DNA of 33,870 nt, from NCBI RefSeq assembly GCF_000696185.1, contig NZ_KK853997.1, positions 7,930,286 through 7,964,155 on the forward strand, in the 5' to 3' direction. The position numbers and the translations under genes are program-made. Source of the stretch: Kitasatospora cheerisanensis KCTC 2395. Its GTDB lineage: Bacteria > Actinomycetota > Actinomycetes > Streptomycetales > Streptomycetaceae. Of this stretch, positions 9,238-16,467 are shown in pieces. The notes below the pieces were generated by a model that worked only from the letters and a program-made list of their open reading frames with translations, was not told the DNA's origin and did not search any database. The first letter of the stretch is position 1. The number at the start of each line of letters is the position of its first letter.

Positions 9238-9993
9238 CGCCGCGTTCGGCCGGCCCGGCTCCACGCTCGGGGACAGCAGCAGCGGGCCGAACAGCGGCAC
9301 GCCCGCGAGGGCGCCCACCGCGCGGGCCGCGGCCGGACGCGCGCAGACCAGCAGCGCCGCCACCACGACCGCGCCGAGCACCGCGCCCGCCAGCACGTCG
9401 TGCGGGTAGTGCACCCCGGCCGCGACCCGCCCGGCCGCCGTCGCCACGCCGACGGGCAGCACCAGCGCCGCCACCCGCGGGTGCAGCACGGCCAGGCCGA
9501 CGGCCAGCGCCGCGGCGAGGGTGGCGTGGTTGCTGGGGAACGACCAGTCCCCGGGCGGCGGACACTCGGCCGCCACCTGCGCCGGCACCCCGCCCAGCGC
9601 CCGGCAGGGCCGCTGCTCGTCGAACGCCGTCTTCAGCACCTCGCTGAGCCCGTACGCCACGACCGTCCCCGCACCGGCCAGCAGCACCCCGGCGACGGCC
9701 GCGCGGGAGCGGCCCCGCGCCCGCCACCAGCACAGCAGCCACACCGCGCCGAGCACCAGCAGCCCCAGCTCCGTCGCGAGCGCCGGAACGGCGGCGGGCA
9801 GGTCCGCGAACGCCCGCACGGTGCGCCGGTAGCCGGCGGCGGACCAGCCCGCCGCCGTGCCCCCGTCGGGAGCCAGCAGCGCGGCGGCGCCGCCGCCGCC
9901 GAGGAGCAGGGCCGCGGCCGCGACCGGCCGGGCCTGCGGAGGGGTGCGATGGGAGGCCGGACCGGCCGCCCGGGAAGGGTGAAGAGATGTCAT
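9220..9993 (-). CDS. PAP2 superfamily (undecaprenyl-diphosphatase-like) membrane phosphatase
   Basis: The 257-residue membrane protein has about six hydrophobic segments and all three PAP2 catalytic motifs in order: KTAFDEQRP (motif 1, K-x6-RP), FPSNHA (motif 2, PSGH with Asn for Gly) and RVAAGVHYPHD (motif 3, R-x5-H-x3-D). The family removes phosphate from lipid phosphates such as undecaprenyl diphosphate or phosphatidic acid on the outer face of the membrane. The frame runs upstream to 10089, but the ATG at 9993 is preferred because the upstream extension runs through the palindrome and looks non-coding. No ribosome site is visible before it. Instead TACCGT lies seven bases before the ATG, as expected for a leaderless actinobacterial transcript. 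The 3' end overlaps the response-regulator gene by 18 bp on the opposite strand. Confidence 0.85.
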   Translation of the reverse strand: MTSLHPSRAAGPASHRTPPQARPVAAAALLLGGGGAAALLAPDGGTAAGWSAAGYRRTVRAFADLPAAVPALATELGLLVLGAVWLLCWWRARGRSRAAVAGVLLAGAGTVVAYGLSEVLKTAFDEQRPCRALGGVPAQVAAECPPPGDWSFPSNHATLAAALAVGLAVLHPRVAALVLPVGVATAAGRVAAGVHYPHDVLAGAVLGAVVVAALLVCARPAAARAVGALAGVPLFGPLLLSPSVEPGRPNAASDGRG

Positions 9994-10000
9994 GGAACGG

Positions 10001-10042
10001 ACGGTAGGCGGCCGTTCGGGCCTGCCACCTGGCCCGAACGGC
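10001..10042 (-). promoter_or_regulatory. Candidate leaderless promoter with a perfect 12-bp palindromic operator
   Basis: GCCGTTCGGGCC (10011-10022) and GGCCCGAACGGC (10031-10042) are perfect inverted copies around an 8-bp centre. They begin 18 bp upstream of the PAP2 ATG. Read on the minus strand, TACCGT (10006-10001) is a good -10 box for a leaderless start, which puts the palindrome over the -35 region. This is the expected place for a repressor or activator site. It could also act as an RNA hairpin in the opposite direction. Confidence 0.5.
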
Positions 10043-10051
10043 AAGCCCCGC

Positions 10052-10069
10052 CCCCGACGAAGGTCGGGG
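10052..10069 (-). terminator. Short hairpin downstream of the reductase gene
   Basis: CCCCGAC (10052-10058), a 4-base GAAG loop and GTCGGGG (10063-10069) form a 7-bp stem. It lies about 67 bp past the stop of the minus-strand reductase gene and before the PAP2 control region, so it may separate the two transcripts. It is short and lacks a T-run. Confidence 0.35.
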
Positions 10070-10089
10070 TTGACACCCCCCACGCGCAC

Positions 10090-10156
10090 GAGGCGGTGGG
10101 GGTCAGTGCGCGTCGTCCGGGCCGAGGCGGTGGGGTCAGTGTGCGTCGTCCGGGCC
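10090..10156. repeat. Tandem duplication of the reductase gene's 3' end
   Basis: Positions 10090-10123 and 10124-10156 are near-identical copies of about 33 bp; they differ by one G in a G-run and one C/T change. The second copy contains the last codons and stop of the reductase gene (the GPDDAH end). The first is a downstream ghost copy with the same end and stop. Confidence 0.8.
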
Positions 10157-10777
10157 GAGGCCCCGGTCGGGCGCGCTCATGTCGCCGGTGCGCGGGGTGC
10201 CGGCGGCCAGCGCGTAGCGCAGGAACACGGTGCCGACGGGGTCGGCCACCGGCGGATGCAGCAGGGTCAGGTTCGTCGGCACCACGCCGCCCTCGAAGAC
10301 CTTCTTGCCGACGCCGAGCATGATCGGGTGCACCCACAGGTCGAGCCGGTCGAACAGCTTCTCCCGCAGCAGGGTCTGCACCAGGTCGAGACTGCCCACC
10401 ACCTTGATGTGCTCGTGCCGCTCACGCAGCTCGCGCACCGCCCGGGCCAGGTCCGGGCCCAGCAGCACCGAGCCGGCCCACGGCAAGTCCGGCGCGCGGC
10501 GGGAGGCCACGTACTTCGGAACGCGGTTGAACAACTCGGCGATCTCCCCGTCCTTCTGGTGCGGCCAGTAGCCGGCGAAGATGTCGTAGGTGCGCCGCCC
10601 CAGCAGCAGCGCGTCCGTGCCCCGGTACGCGTCGAGGATCTGCGCGCCGGCGACGTCGTCCAGCAGCGGCGCCTGCCAGCCGCCGAACGGGAACCCCGCG
10701 GGGTCCTCGTCCGGGCCGCCCGGCGCCTGCGCGACGAGGTCGAGGGTCGTGAACAGTTCGATGTGGATGAGGCCCAT
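10136..10777 (-). CDS. Dihydrofolate reductase family protein (RibD C-terminal-like)
   Basis: The 213-residue product belongs to the RibD C-terminal/DHFR-like reductase superfamily, common as stand-alone enzymes in actinobacteria. Visible features are the first strand GLIHIELFTTLDLV, the conserved LLLGRRTYDIFAGYWP segment, KYVASR, the nucleotide-binding IKVVGSLDLVQTLL and the closing DLWVHPIMLGVGKKVF. It should use NADPH, but the substrate is unknown and folate reduction should not be assumed. The frame extends 15 codons upstream to 10822, but the ATG at 10777 is preferred because AGGAG lies about seven bases before it and the family starts at the GLIHIE strand. The 3' end lies inside a small tandem duplication. 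Confidence 0.85.
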   Translation of the reverse strand: MGLIHIELFTTLDLVAQAPGGPDEDPAGFPFGGWQAPLLDDVAGAQILDAYRGTDALLLGRRTYDIFAGYWPHQKDGEIAELFNRVPKYVASRRAPDLPWAGSVLLGPDLARAVRELRERHEHIKVVGSLDLVQTLLREKLFDRLDLWVHPIMLGVGKKVFEGGVVPTNLTLLHPPVADPVGTVFLRYALAAGTPRTGDMSAPDRGLGPDDAH

Positions 10778-10902
10778 GCCTGCACTCCTGTCCGATGAGC
10801 CGGTTCTCCGTACCGTCGACATGTAGACGGCCCGGAGCCGGAAAACTCATCGCCGCGCCGACACCCGCCCCACGACCTGCCGACGCCAGCCGGCCGGCCG
10901 CT

Positions 10903-10970
10903 CCCGGCCGGCCGCCGCTCCCGGCCGGGCGCCGCTCCCGGCCGGGCGCCGCTGCTCCCGGCCGGGCGCA
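10903..10970. repeat. Short tandem repeat of a ~17-bp GC unit
   Basis: Four units begin at 10903, 10920, 10937 and 10957, each reading CCCGGCCGG followed by SCGCCGCT, with the third carrying an extra GCT and the last cut short. Every unit contains the palindrome CCCGGCCGGG or a close form. The array follows the stop of the EEP gene (10975) and probably acts as its terminator by folding into nested hairpins. Confidence 0.75.
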
Positions 10971-10974
10971 GGAG

Positions 10975-11961
10975 TCAGCTGCGGACGCCGAGTTCCGCCA
11001 CCACCGCCCGGTGGTCCGTCCGCGCCAGCGTGAACTCCTCGACCGACACCGCCGACAGCCGCCCGCCGTGCAGGACATGGTCGATCTGGATCACCGGCGG
11101 CAGGAACGGCAGGTCGCGGTTGTCCTCCGGCCAGGTCGGGAACAGGCCCGCCCCGAGCTCCGCATGAGTGTCCGTCAGGCCCGTACCCAGCAGGTCCCGC
11201 ATCGGCGCGTGGTCCAGCGTGGCGTTGAAGTCGCCGAGCAGCACCGCGTTCCCGGTGCGCCCCGGCGCGGCGTCGCGCAACGCCCGCATGCCCGCCGCCC
11301 ACTTCCGGGCGTCGCCGAGCGGATAGTAGGTGTGGACCGCCACCAGCACGATCGGCCGACCGCCCACCTCGACCGTCACGTTCGTGGTCGGCCACGCCGG
11401 ATCCCCGGCCCCCGTCACCGGGAGCCGGGTGTAGATCGCCGTGTCCGTACCCGGCGGCATCTCCCGGTTCGGCAGCAGCGCGCGGATGCCCGTCGCGTCC
11501 AGCGCCGCCGCCGCCGACTCGCTCAACTCCTCCACCGCCAAGGCGTCCACGCGCTGCGCCCGGACCAGATCCACCAGCGACTGCGGGGAGATGCCGCCCA
11601 TGTACGCGTTGCTGGTGGCCACCCGCAGCCGCGGCGCGCCGGCCGGCACGTCCGTCCCGTCGGGCACGGCCCGCGGCACCAGCCACCACAACTGCAACCC
11701 CACCAGGACGGCCGCGGCCGCTGCGAACCAGCGCCGACGCACCATCAGCAACAGCACCGGCGCCGGGAGCGCGAGCAGCACCGCGTACGGCAGCGCCGCC
11801 ATCGGCAGGGCGAGCACCGTCCCGTCGTCCAGCCCCAGCACCCGCACCACGGCGAGCACGGCCGGCCCGAGCAGCAGCAGGGCGCACAGGCCCGTCAGGA
11901 CCGGGCGCCACCACCGGCGCCGCCCGCGCGCACCGCTTGCTCCCGACGAGCCGTCAGCCAC
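10975..11961 (-). CDS. Membrane-anchored endonuclease/exonuclease/phosphatase (EEP) family protein
   Basis: The 328-residue product has three hydrophobic segments (residues about 19-41, 48-73 and 78-96) followed by an EEP-fold domain that should face outside. The catalytic signatures are present: TSNAY near 116-120, EE at 144-145, His210 in VAVHTYYPL, GDFNATLD with Asp244 and Asn246, QIDHVL (Asp294, His295) and the terminal TDHRAVVAEL (Asp316, His317). The family hydrolyses phosphodiesters or phosphomonoesters with divalent metal; extracellular members may act on DNA or phospholipid. The start is GTG, supported by GGGGGA four bases upstream. The gene stands alone and diverges from the small secreted protein at 12180. 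Confidence 0.88.
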   Translation of the reverse strand: MADGSSGASGARGRRRWWRPVLTGLCALLLLGPAVLAVVRVLGLDDGTVLALPMAALPYAVLLALPAPVLLLMVRRRWFAAAAAVLVGLQLWWLVPRAVPDGTDVPAGAPRLRVATSNAYMGGISPQSLVDLVRAQRVDALAVEELSESAAAALDATGIRALLPNREMPPGTDTAIYTRLPVTGAGDPAWPTTNVTVEVGGRPIVLVAVHTYYPLGDARKWAAGMRALRDAAPGRTGNAVLLGDFNATLDHAPMRDLLGTGLTDTHAELGAGLFPTWPEDNRDLPFLPPVIQIDHVLHGGRLSAVSVEEFTLARTDHRAVVAELGVRS

Positions 11962-12179
11962 GATTCCCCCAAGATCACCGGACTCCGTCGTGGGGAGAGG
12001 ACGAGCCGGGCCGGGCGGCGGTTCCGGTGTGGTGCGCTCCGGTGCTGTGCTGTGCTGTGCGGCGCGGTGCCGGCCGGCCGGCCGGCCCGGTCAGTCGAAC
12101 GGGTCGATACCCGAGGAAGCCGGATGGGAACGATCGGCGCAGTCACCCTCCCGAACCGATCAACCCGAGGAGACCCCCC

Positions 12180-12464
12180 GTGAACCGACTGCTCCCCGCG
12201 GCCGCCGCCCTTGCCGCCGCCGCCCTCTGTCTGACCGTCACCGGCGCCGCTGCCGCCGACAGCGGGCACCGGGCCGGCGAATCGATCACCTGCGCCGTGG
12301 TCGGTGCGGAGGGCTCGAACGTCCTCGGCAGCGACTGCCAGAACGACCGGTGGGGACCGCTGTCCGACTTCGTCCTCACCGACGGCACCAACAGCTACTC
12401 CTGCCAGAGCGGCTGGGCCGAGGGCGCCCTGTGGGTGAACGGCCAGAACTGCCGCCAGGCCTGA
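12180..12464 (+). CDS. Small secreted four-cysteine protein
   Basis: This 94-residue protein has a clear Sec signal peptide (residues 1-27, ending in GAAAAD) and a mature part of about 67 residues. The mature part has four Cys (in ITCAVV, GSDCQND, YSCQSG and GQNC), which suggests two disulfides outside the cell. It is rich in Gly, Asn, Ser and Trp, like small beta-fold secreted proteins. The GTG start is fixed by GAGGAG at 12167-12172. I do not recognise a family or function. The 218-bp divergent gap before it contains a TGCTG repeat and a (CCGG)n run near 12040-12090 but no clear promoter. Confidence 0.75.
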   Translation: MNRLLPAAAALAAAALCLTVTGAAAADSGHRAGESITCAVVGAEGSNVLGSDCQNDRWGPLSDFVLTDGTNSYSCQSGWAEGALWVNGQNCRQA

Positions 12465-12634
12465 CCGCCGTCCGCGGTCGTTCCGCGCCGCGCCCGGGGG
12501 TGCGAACTGCTCTGCCGAGTGCGGGTGTTCGCATCCCCGGCGGCGGAAGCCGGGTTGTCGTGGGGCCGTGGTAGGCAGGGGCTCGCAGAACTCCGCCGGC
12601 CGACCCCGCACCTGATTGGCAGTCACCCCTCCTG

Positions 12635-13342
12635 ATGAGCAACGAAGCGCCCGCCCCGCCCACCGCCTTCCACTGGCCGCCCTCCGCCCGCGTCAACAGC
12701 CTCGGCGGCCCGCTGCTGATCTGCGACGCCGACGCCTTCCCCGACTGGGGCGGCGCCGGACCCGACCCGTACCAGGACCTCGACCCCGCCTGCGACTACC
12801 TCCGCGCCTGGACGGCCGTCCACCCGGACGACGACGACCTCGACGCCGCGACGGTGCGCTTCGGGCCGGAACGGCAGCACACCGCCCTGATCTGGGAGAC
12901 CGACGGCGAGGCCAGCGCCGAGATCGCCCTCGCCGCCGACAGCGCCGCCTTCCTGGTCATGCGGTCCTGGATCCCGCGCACCTGGGACGGCCCGCGCCGC
13001 CGCGCCGCCCGCGCCCTGCCCGCCGAGGAACAGCCCGCCGGCACCCTCGACCTGCCCGGCGGCCGCGCCGTCGTCGCCTGGGCGGCGGTCGCTGCCGCCG
13101 ACACCCGCCCCGCCCCGGAGGGCCGCACCGCCACGCACCTCTCACTGGACGTGGACGGGACGAGCCGCATCGGCGCCGTCCTGCACGTCGCACCCGGCGC
13201 CTACCGCGTCACGTACGGGGAGCAGGAGGGCGTCCGGGGGCGCTACCTGCCCGCCGACACGCCGTTCGCATCCGCGGACGACGACTGGAGCTGCCGGTGG
13301 GTCCGCTTCACCCGGACCGGGCCCGCCGCCGGGGGCGCGTGA
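12635..13342 (+). CDS. Probable Imm21-type immunity protein
   Basis: The 235-residue soluble acidic protein opens with a segment like the Imm21 family: a SLGGPLLICDADAFPDWGG strand-turn-helix with the conserved Gly-Gly-Pro and Trp, followed by a DYLRAW-type helix. Imm21 proteins neutralise polymorphic toxins and are often found as orphans in Streptomyces. The match is only a visual one and the C-terminal half (about 120-235) is not diagnostic. There is no Shine-Dalgarno before the ATG at 12635, so the start is uncertain. No toxin gene is adjacent, the nearest being 4.5 kb away. It could instead be a generic hypothetical protein. Confidence 0.5.
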   Translation: MSNEAPAPPTAFHWPPSARVNSLGGPLLICDADAFPDWGGAGPDPYQDLDPACDYLRAWTAVHPDDDDLDAATVRFGPERQHTALIWETDGEASAEIALAADSAAFLVMRSWIPRTWDGPRRRAARALPAEEQPAGTLDLPGGRAVVAWAAVAAADTRPAPEGRTATHLSLDVDGTSRIGAVLHVAPGAYRVTYGEQEGVRGRYLPADTPFASADDDWSCRWVRFTRTGPAAGGA

Positions 13343-13563
13343 CCGTCAGCCTTCAGGCATAGGCGGGGTAGTCGGTGCAGCCGTCGGGGCCGCCGGTGCT
13401 CGACGGTGCTCGTCGGGGCCGAGCAGCACCTGCGGGCCGTGCTCACGGACGTCCCGTCGTCGGTTGCGGGCAAGCACCTGATCGAGGTCGAGCTCGGCTT
13501 CGTCGAAGAGCTCAGCTTCCCGCCGAGGCCGCCGCGCAGCTCGCTGCGCGCTGACTGGGGGGC
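13343..13563. other. Gap with weak coding remnants
   Basis: This 220-bp stretch has a plus-strand frame from 13406 (LVGAEQHLRAVLTDVPSSV, then GKHLIEVELGFVEEL) that reads like protein for about 50 codons and then runs into the antisense of the Ku gene. It has no ribosome site and no clear end, so it may be a decayed gene. I see no other structure. Confidence 0.3.
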
Positions 13564-14649
13564 TTACGAAGCGGCGCGCAGGTGGCCGCGTTCGGCCTTG
13601 GCGACGGCCTCCTGGAGTTCGTCGCGGGTCATGGTGGAGCGGCGGGCGATGTCGTGCCGGGCGGCCTTCTCGTACAGCTCGGCCTTGGTGAGCCGGGAGA
13701 GGTCATCCTTCGCGCCGGCGCGCTTCTTCGCAGTCGCCGTCTTCCGCGAGGTGTCCGTGCCGGTGGTCTTCTTCCCGCCGGTCTTCTTCGGCGTGGCGCG
13801 CGAGGTGCCGGAACGGCGGCCGTCCGACTCCTGCCCGGCTTCGGCGGCCGGTGCCTTCCCGCCGCTCTTGGCGCCTTCGAGGCTGCGTTCGAGGACGGCC
13901 ATGAGGTCGACGACGTTGGTGGCCTCGGCGGGCGGGCCCTCGGAGACGGCGGTCTCGCGTCCGGCGAGCTTGTCCTCGATCAGCTTCTCGACCTGCTCCT
14001 CGTACGTGTCGCGGTAGTCCGAGGGATCCCAGTCGACGGTCAGCATGTCGACGAGTTGTTCGGCGGTGGCGAGTTCCTGGCGGCTGTACCCGGCCCGGCC
14101 GTCGGGCAGGTCGCCGATCTCCTTGCGCGGGTCGCGCAGCTCGTCGGCCCAGTGCATGGTGTGCAGTTCCAGCAGGCCGTCCTCGGCGCGCACCGCGGTG
14201 AGGTACTCCTTGCCGCGCATGGAGAACAGCGCGATGCCGGCCCGGTTGGAACGGGTGAGCGCCTCGGTGAGGAGCTGGAAGACCTTCGCGTACTCCTTGC
14301 CCTTGGGACCGAGGTAGTACGTCTTGTCGAAGAAGATCGGGTCGACCTGGTCGAGGTCGACGAACCCGGAGATGTCGATGGTGCGGGAACGCCCGGGGGA
14401 GATCTGCTCCAGCTCCTCGGGCTCGACGACGACGTACTCGCCCTCGGTGACCTCGTAGCCCTTCACGATGTCCTGGTACGGGACCTCCTCCCCGGTGCGC
14501 TCATTGACCCGCTTGTTGCGCACCCGGTCGCCGGTGCCGCGCTGCAACTGGTGGAACCGCACGCTGTGGCTGTCGGTCGCGGTGTACAGCGCCACCGGCA
14601 CGGTCACCAGACCGAAGGTGAGCACCCCGCTCCACACAGGCCTCGCCAT
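13564..14649 (-). CDS. ku: Ku protein (bacterial non-homologous end joining)
   Basis: The 361-residue product is bacterial Ku, the homodimeric ring that binds DNA double-strand ends and recruits LigD. It starts with ARPVWSGVLTFGLVTVPVALY, the hallmark N-terminus, and keeps the core segments HQLQRGTGDRV, YVVVEPEEL, PIFFDKTYYLGP and ALFSMRGKEYL. The core ends near residue 255. After it come a Lys/Thr/Gly-rich tail (about 265-320) and a SAP/Rho-N-like helical module (DDLSRLTKAELYEKA, then TMTRDELQEAV), the extended form typical of Streptomyces Ku that adds DNA contacts. Adjacent GTG (14652) and ATG (14649) starts exist; I use the ATG, behind GGAGAGGG. No ligD is present in the window. Confidence 0.97.
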   Translation of the reverse strand: MARPVWSGVLTFGLVTVPVALYTATDSHSVRFHQLQRGTGDRVRNKRVNERTGEEVPYQDIVKGYEVTEGEYVVVEPEELEQISPGRSRTIDISGFVDLDQVDPIFFDKTYYLGPKGKEYAKVFQLLTEALTRSNRAGIALFSMRGKEYLTAVRAEDGLLELHTMHWADELRDPRKEIGDLPDGRAGYSRQELATAEQLVDMLTVDWDPSDYRDTYEEQVEKLIEDKLAGRETAVSEGPPAEATNVVDLMAVLERSLEGAKSGGKAPAAEAGQESDGRRSGTSRATPKKTGGKKTTGTDTSRKTATAKKRAGAKDDLSRLTKAELYEKAARHDIARRSTMTRDELQEAVAKAERGHLRAAS

Positions 14650-14739
14650 CACCGACCACCCTCTCCGGCCGTCTCACGCCGGGCCCGCCCGGCGCCGGTG
14701 CCCCCGAGTGGCACCGGTCGACCGCGCAGACGCCGGCCG

Positions 14740-14980
14740 CTACTGCTCGGACGGTTCGCCGCCCGCCTCATCCTGCGGCTCGGCCCCCAGGGAACCGCTG
14801 ACCGACCCGTCGCCCTTGAGCTCGCCACCTCCGAGCACTCCGGTGGCGATGGGGGTGTCCGGATCGTTCTCTGCTTCACGCGCACCCTCTGGCGTTCTCT
14901 TCGCGCCGACGCAGTTCCTCCTCCGACGGCTGCCGGTCGATCTCGTCGCGGAACCGGGCGTAGGGATCATCCTTGGACAT
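14740..14980 (-). pseudogene. Frameshifted small acidic protein gene
   Basis: From the ATG at 14980, with GGGGAG upstream, the frame gives MSKDDPYARFRDEIDRQ, then EEELRRREENA, and stops after 34 codons. One base out of frame, a convincing continuation reads EGAREAENDPDTPIATG, then GGGELKGDGSVSG, and ends at TAG 14742-14740. Joined, it would be an acidic protein of about 78 residues similar in style to small Streptomyces hypothetical proteins. Removing one base at about GCCAGAG (14885-14895) restores one frame. It is either a real frameshift or a sequence error. It lies between ku and the coiled-coil gene, on the same strand as both. Confidence 0.55.
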
Positions 14981-15138
14981 GGCTTGCACTCCCCGTTGCA
15001 GAGGAAACCCCTACGGACCAGTCTCGTCCGGCACCGAGGCTCCCGCACGGTTCCGAGAGCATGCCCAGCCGCCGCCGAAGCCCCCGGCCGATCGGCACCG
15101 GCGCTCCCGCGGTGGCCCCTCCCCGACACGGTCCGGCA

Positions 15139-16038
15139 TCACGGACCACCTCTCCTCTCCAGCTCCTCCAGCCGCTCCCGCTCCCGGCCCAGCGCCGCAC
15201 CGGCCTCGCGGACCTTCTCCCGGGCCGCACGCTGCTCCTCACGGCCGGTCTGCTCGGCGCCGCGGGCACCTGCGAGCCGGCGTTCGGCCCGCTCCAGCGC
15301 GGCCCGGGCCCGTCGGGCGTGCTCGGCGGCCGCGGCGGTGTCGGAGGCCAGGCGCTCGGCCTCCCGGCCGGCGGCCTCCTTCGCCTCTTCGGCATCGGCC
15401 AGGACGGCCTCCGCCACGACGACCCGTTCCCGGGCCTCCCGCAGGGCGGATGCCCGGCGCGCCGCTTCCTCAGACCTGCTGCCCGCCGCCACCTTCCGGC
15501 CCCGGCCCGCCCCGGAGCGGGAGCGCGCCGCCGCTCCGGTCGCGGTCGCCTTCGCCGTGCCGGTCGGCAGCGCGCCCGTCTCCTCCAACGGCCCGCTGAG
15601 CCGGCCCGCCGCCAGCGCCTCGGCGGCCCGCTCGTCGGCAAGCGCCGCCCGCAGCGACTGCTCCACGAGCCGCAGCTGCGCCTCGCCCAGGTGCTCGCCC
15701 ACCTCGGCGGCCGCCCGGCGGGCCTGCTCGGTCAGCGCGGCGACCAGCCGGTGCCGCCGGGCGGACAACTCCCGCAGCTCGGGCCCGGCGAGCCGCGCCT
15801 GCGCCTCGCGCAGGCCACGGCCGAGCTCCAGCAACGCCTCAACCTCCTCACGATGACGGCGCACCAGCCGGTTGAGCGCGAACGCCGGGAGCGTCGGCTT
15901 CCGCAACGCCTTGATCTGCGCGGCGAGCCCCCGCTCCCCGTCTTGGCGCGCCCGGGCCACCGCCTCGTCGCGCGCCGCGGTGAACTCGCCGGGCAGCACG
16001 CCGTAGAGGCCGTCCGCGACCTCCTCGAACGCACCCAC
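15139..16038 (-). CDS. Coiled-coil protein of unknown function
   Basis: The 299-residue protein is Ala/Arg/Glu-rich. It opens with FEEVADGLYGVLPGEFTAAR, then IKALRKPTLPAFALNRLVRR, a conserved N-terminal module found in many actinobacterial hypothetical proteins. The rest is long charged helices likely to form coiled coils, broken by a basic low-complexity linker near residues 165-190. The frame is open back to 16176, but the GTG at 16038 is preferred: GGAGG lies six bases before it and the conserved module begins right after it. No enzyme motif is visible. It follows the same strand as ku and may be part of that transcript, which hints at but does not show a role in DNA metabolism. Confidence 0.72.
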   Translation of the reverse strand: MGAFEEVADGLYGVLPGEFTAARDEAVARARQDGERGLAAQIKALRKPTLPAFALNRLVRRHREEVEALLELGRGLREAQARLAGPELRELSARRHRLVAALTEQARRAAAEVGEHLGEAQLRLVEQSLRAALADERAAEALAAGRLSGPLEETGALPTGTAKATATGAAARSRSGAGRGRKVAAGSRSEEAARRASALREARERVVVAEAVLADAEEAKEAAGREAERLASDTAAAAEHARRARAALERAERRLAGARGAEQTGREEQRAAREKVREAGAALGRERERLEELERRGGP

Positions 16039-16412
16039 CACCAACCTCCGTCCGCCGCCGGCGCCTGTCCCTCCGATTCGCTCACCGTCGGCCCGCCCCC
16101 GCACACCCGACTGCGCTGCTCGGCAGGGAAGACGCCATTTCGGCTGGTCGAGTGCCCTGCCTGAACCGAATGGCACAGCGCCGCGCCAGACCGCTCATAC
16201 ACGGCAGGCCGAGTTGGCGCGGCCCGGACGAGGCAAAGGCCTGTTCACGACGATCGAAGAGGCCGGGAACTGCAGGGCTCCTTCCGGACTGTCCCTGGTG
16301 AAGTTCGAACAGGCCTGACCGGCAACCTGGCGCGCGCTGGCCGGTGAGGGATTTCTGCGTGCCCACGGCCCGCAGGTCGGCAAAGCTCTCGGCCAAAGAC
16401 CCGGCTTCAGCT
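16039..16412. other. Gap with possible decayed coding remnant
   Basis: This is the space between the coiled-coil gene and the immunity-gene terminator. On the plus strand one frame reads GRGKGLFTTIEEAG, continues to LVKFEQA and a stop, then in the same frame goes on with TWRALAGEGFLRAHG to a second stop at the hairpin. This looks like the tail of an unidentified, degraded gene. It has no start or ribosome site. The promoter of the coiled-coil gene should also lie here, but I cannot mark it. Confidence 0.3.
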
Positions 16413-16451
16413 GAGAAGGGGGCGGTGCCATTCTGGCACCGCCCCCTTCTC
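16413..16451 (-). terminator. Perfect 18-bp hairpin terminating cassette A
   Basis: GAGAAGGGGGCGGTGCCA (16413-16430) and TGGCACCGCCCCCTTCTC (16434-16451) pair perfectly around a 3-base loop. It sits 17 bp past the stop of the immunity gene, so it should end the pseudoprotease-toxin-immunity transcript of cassette A. Confidence 0.88.
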
Positions 16452-16467
16452 GGCCCGGTACCGAGGC

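Noticed and set aside
10070..10075. Perfect TTGACA -35 box on the plus strand
   Set aside because: No -10 box follows at 16-19 bp, and the downstream plus-strand region is the antisense of the reductase gene.
15013..15139. Minus-strand 42-codon frame whose ATG overlaps the coiled-coil stop (TGATG)
   Set aside because: The overlap looked like translational coupling, but the product is Arg/Gly low-complexity and short, and resembles no protein I know.
13582..16164. Plus-strand frame of 860 codons across ku and the coiled-coil gene
   Set aside because: Ku on the minus strand is certain, and the coiled-coil gene has a ribosome site and conserved start. The plus frame has neither.
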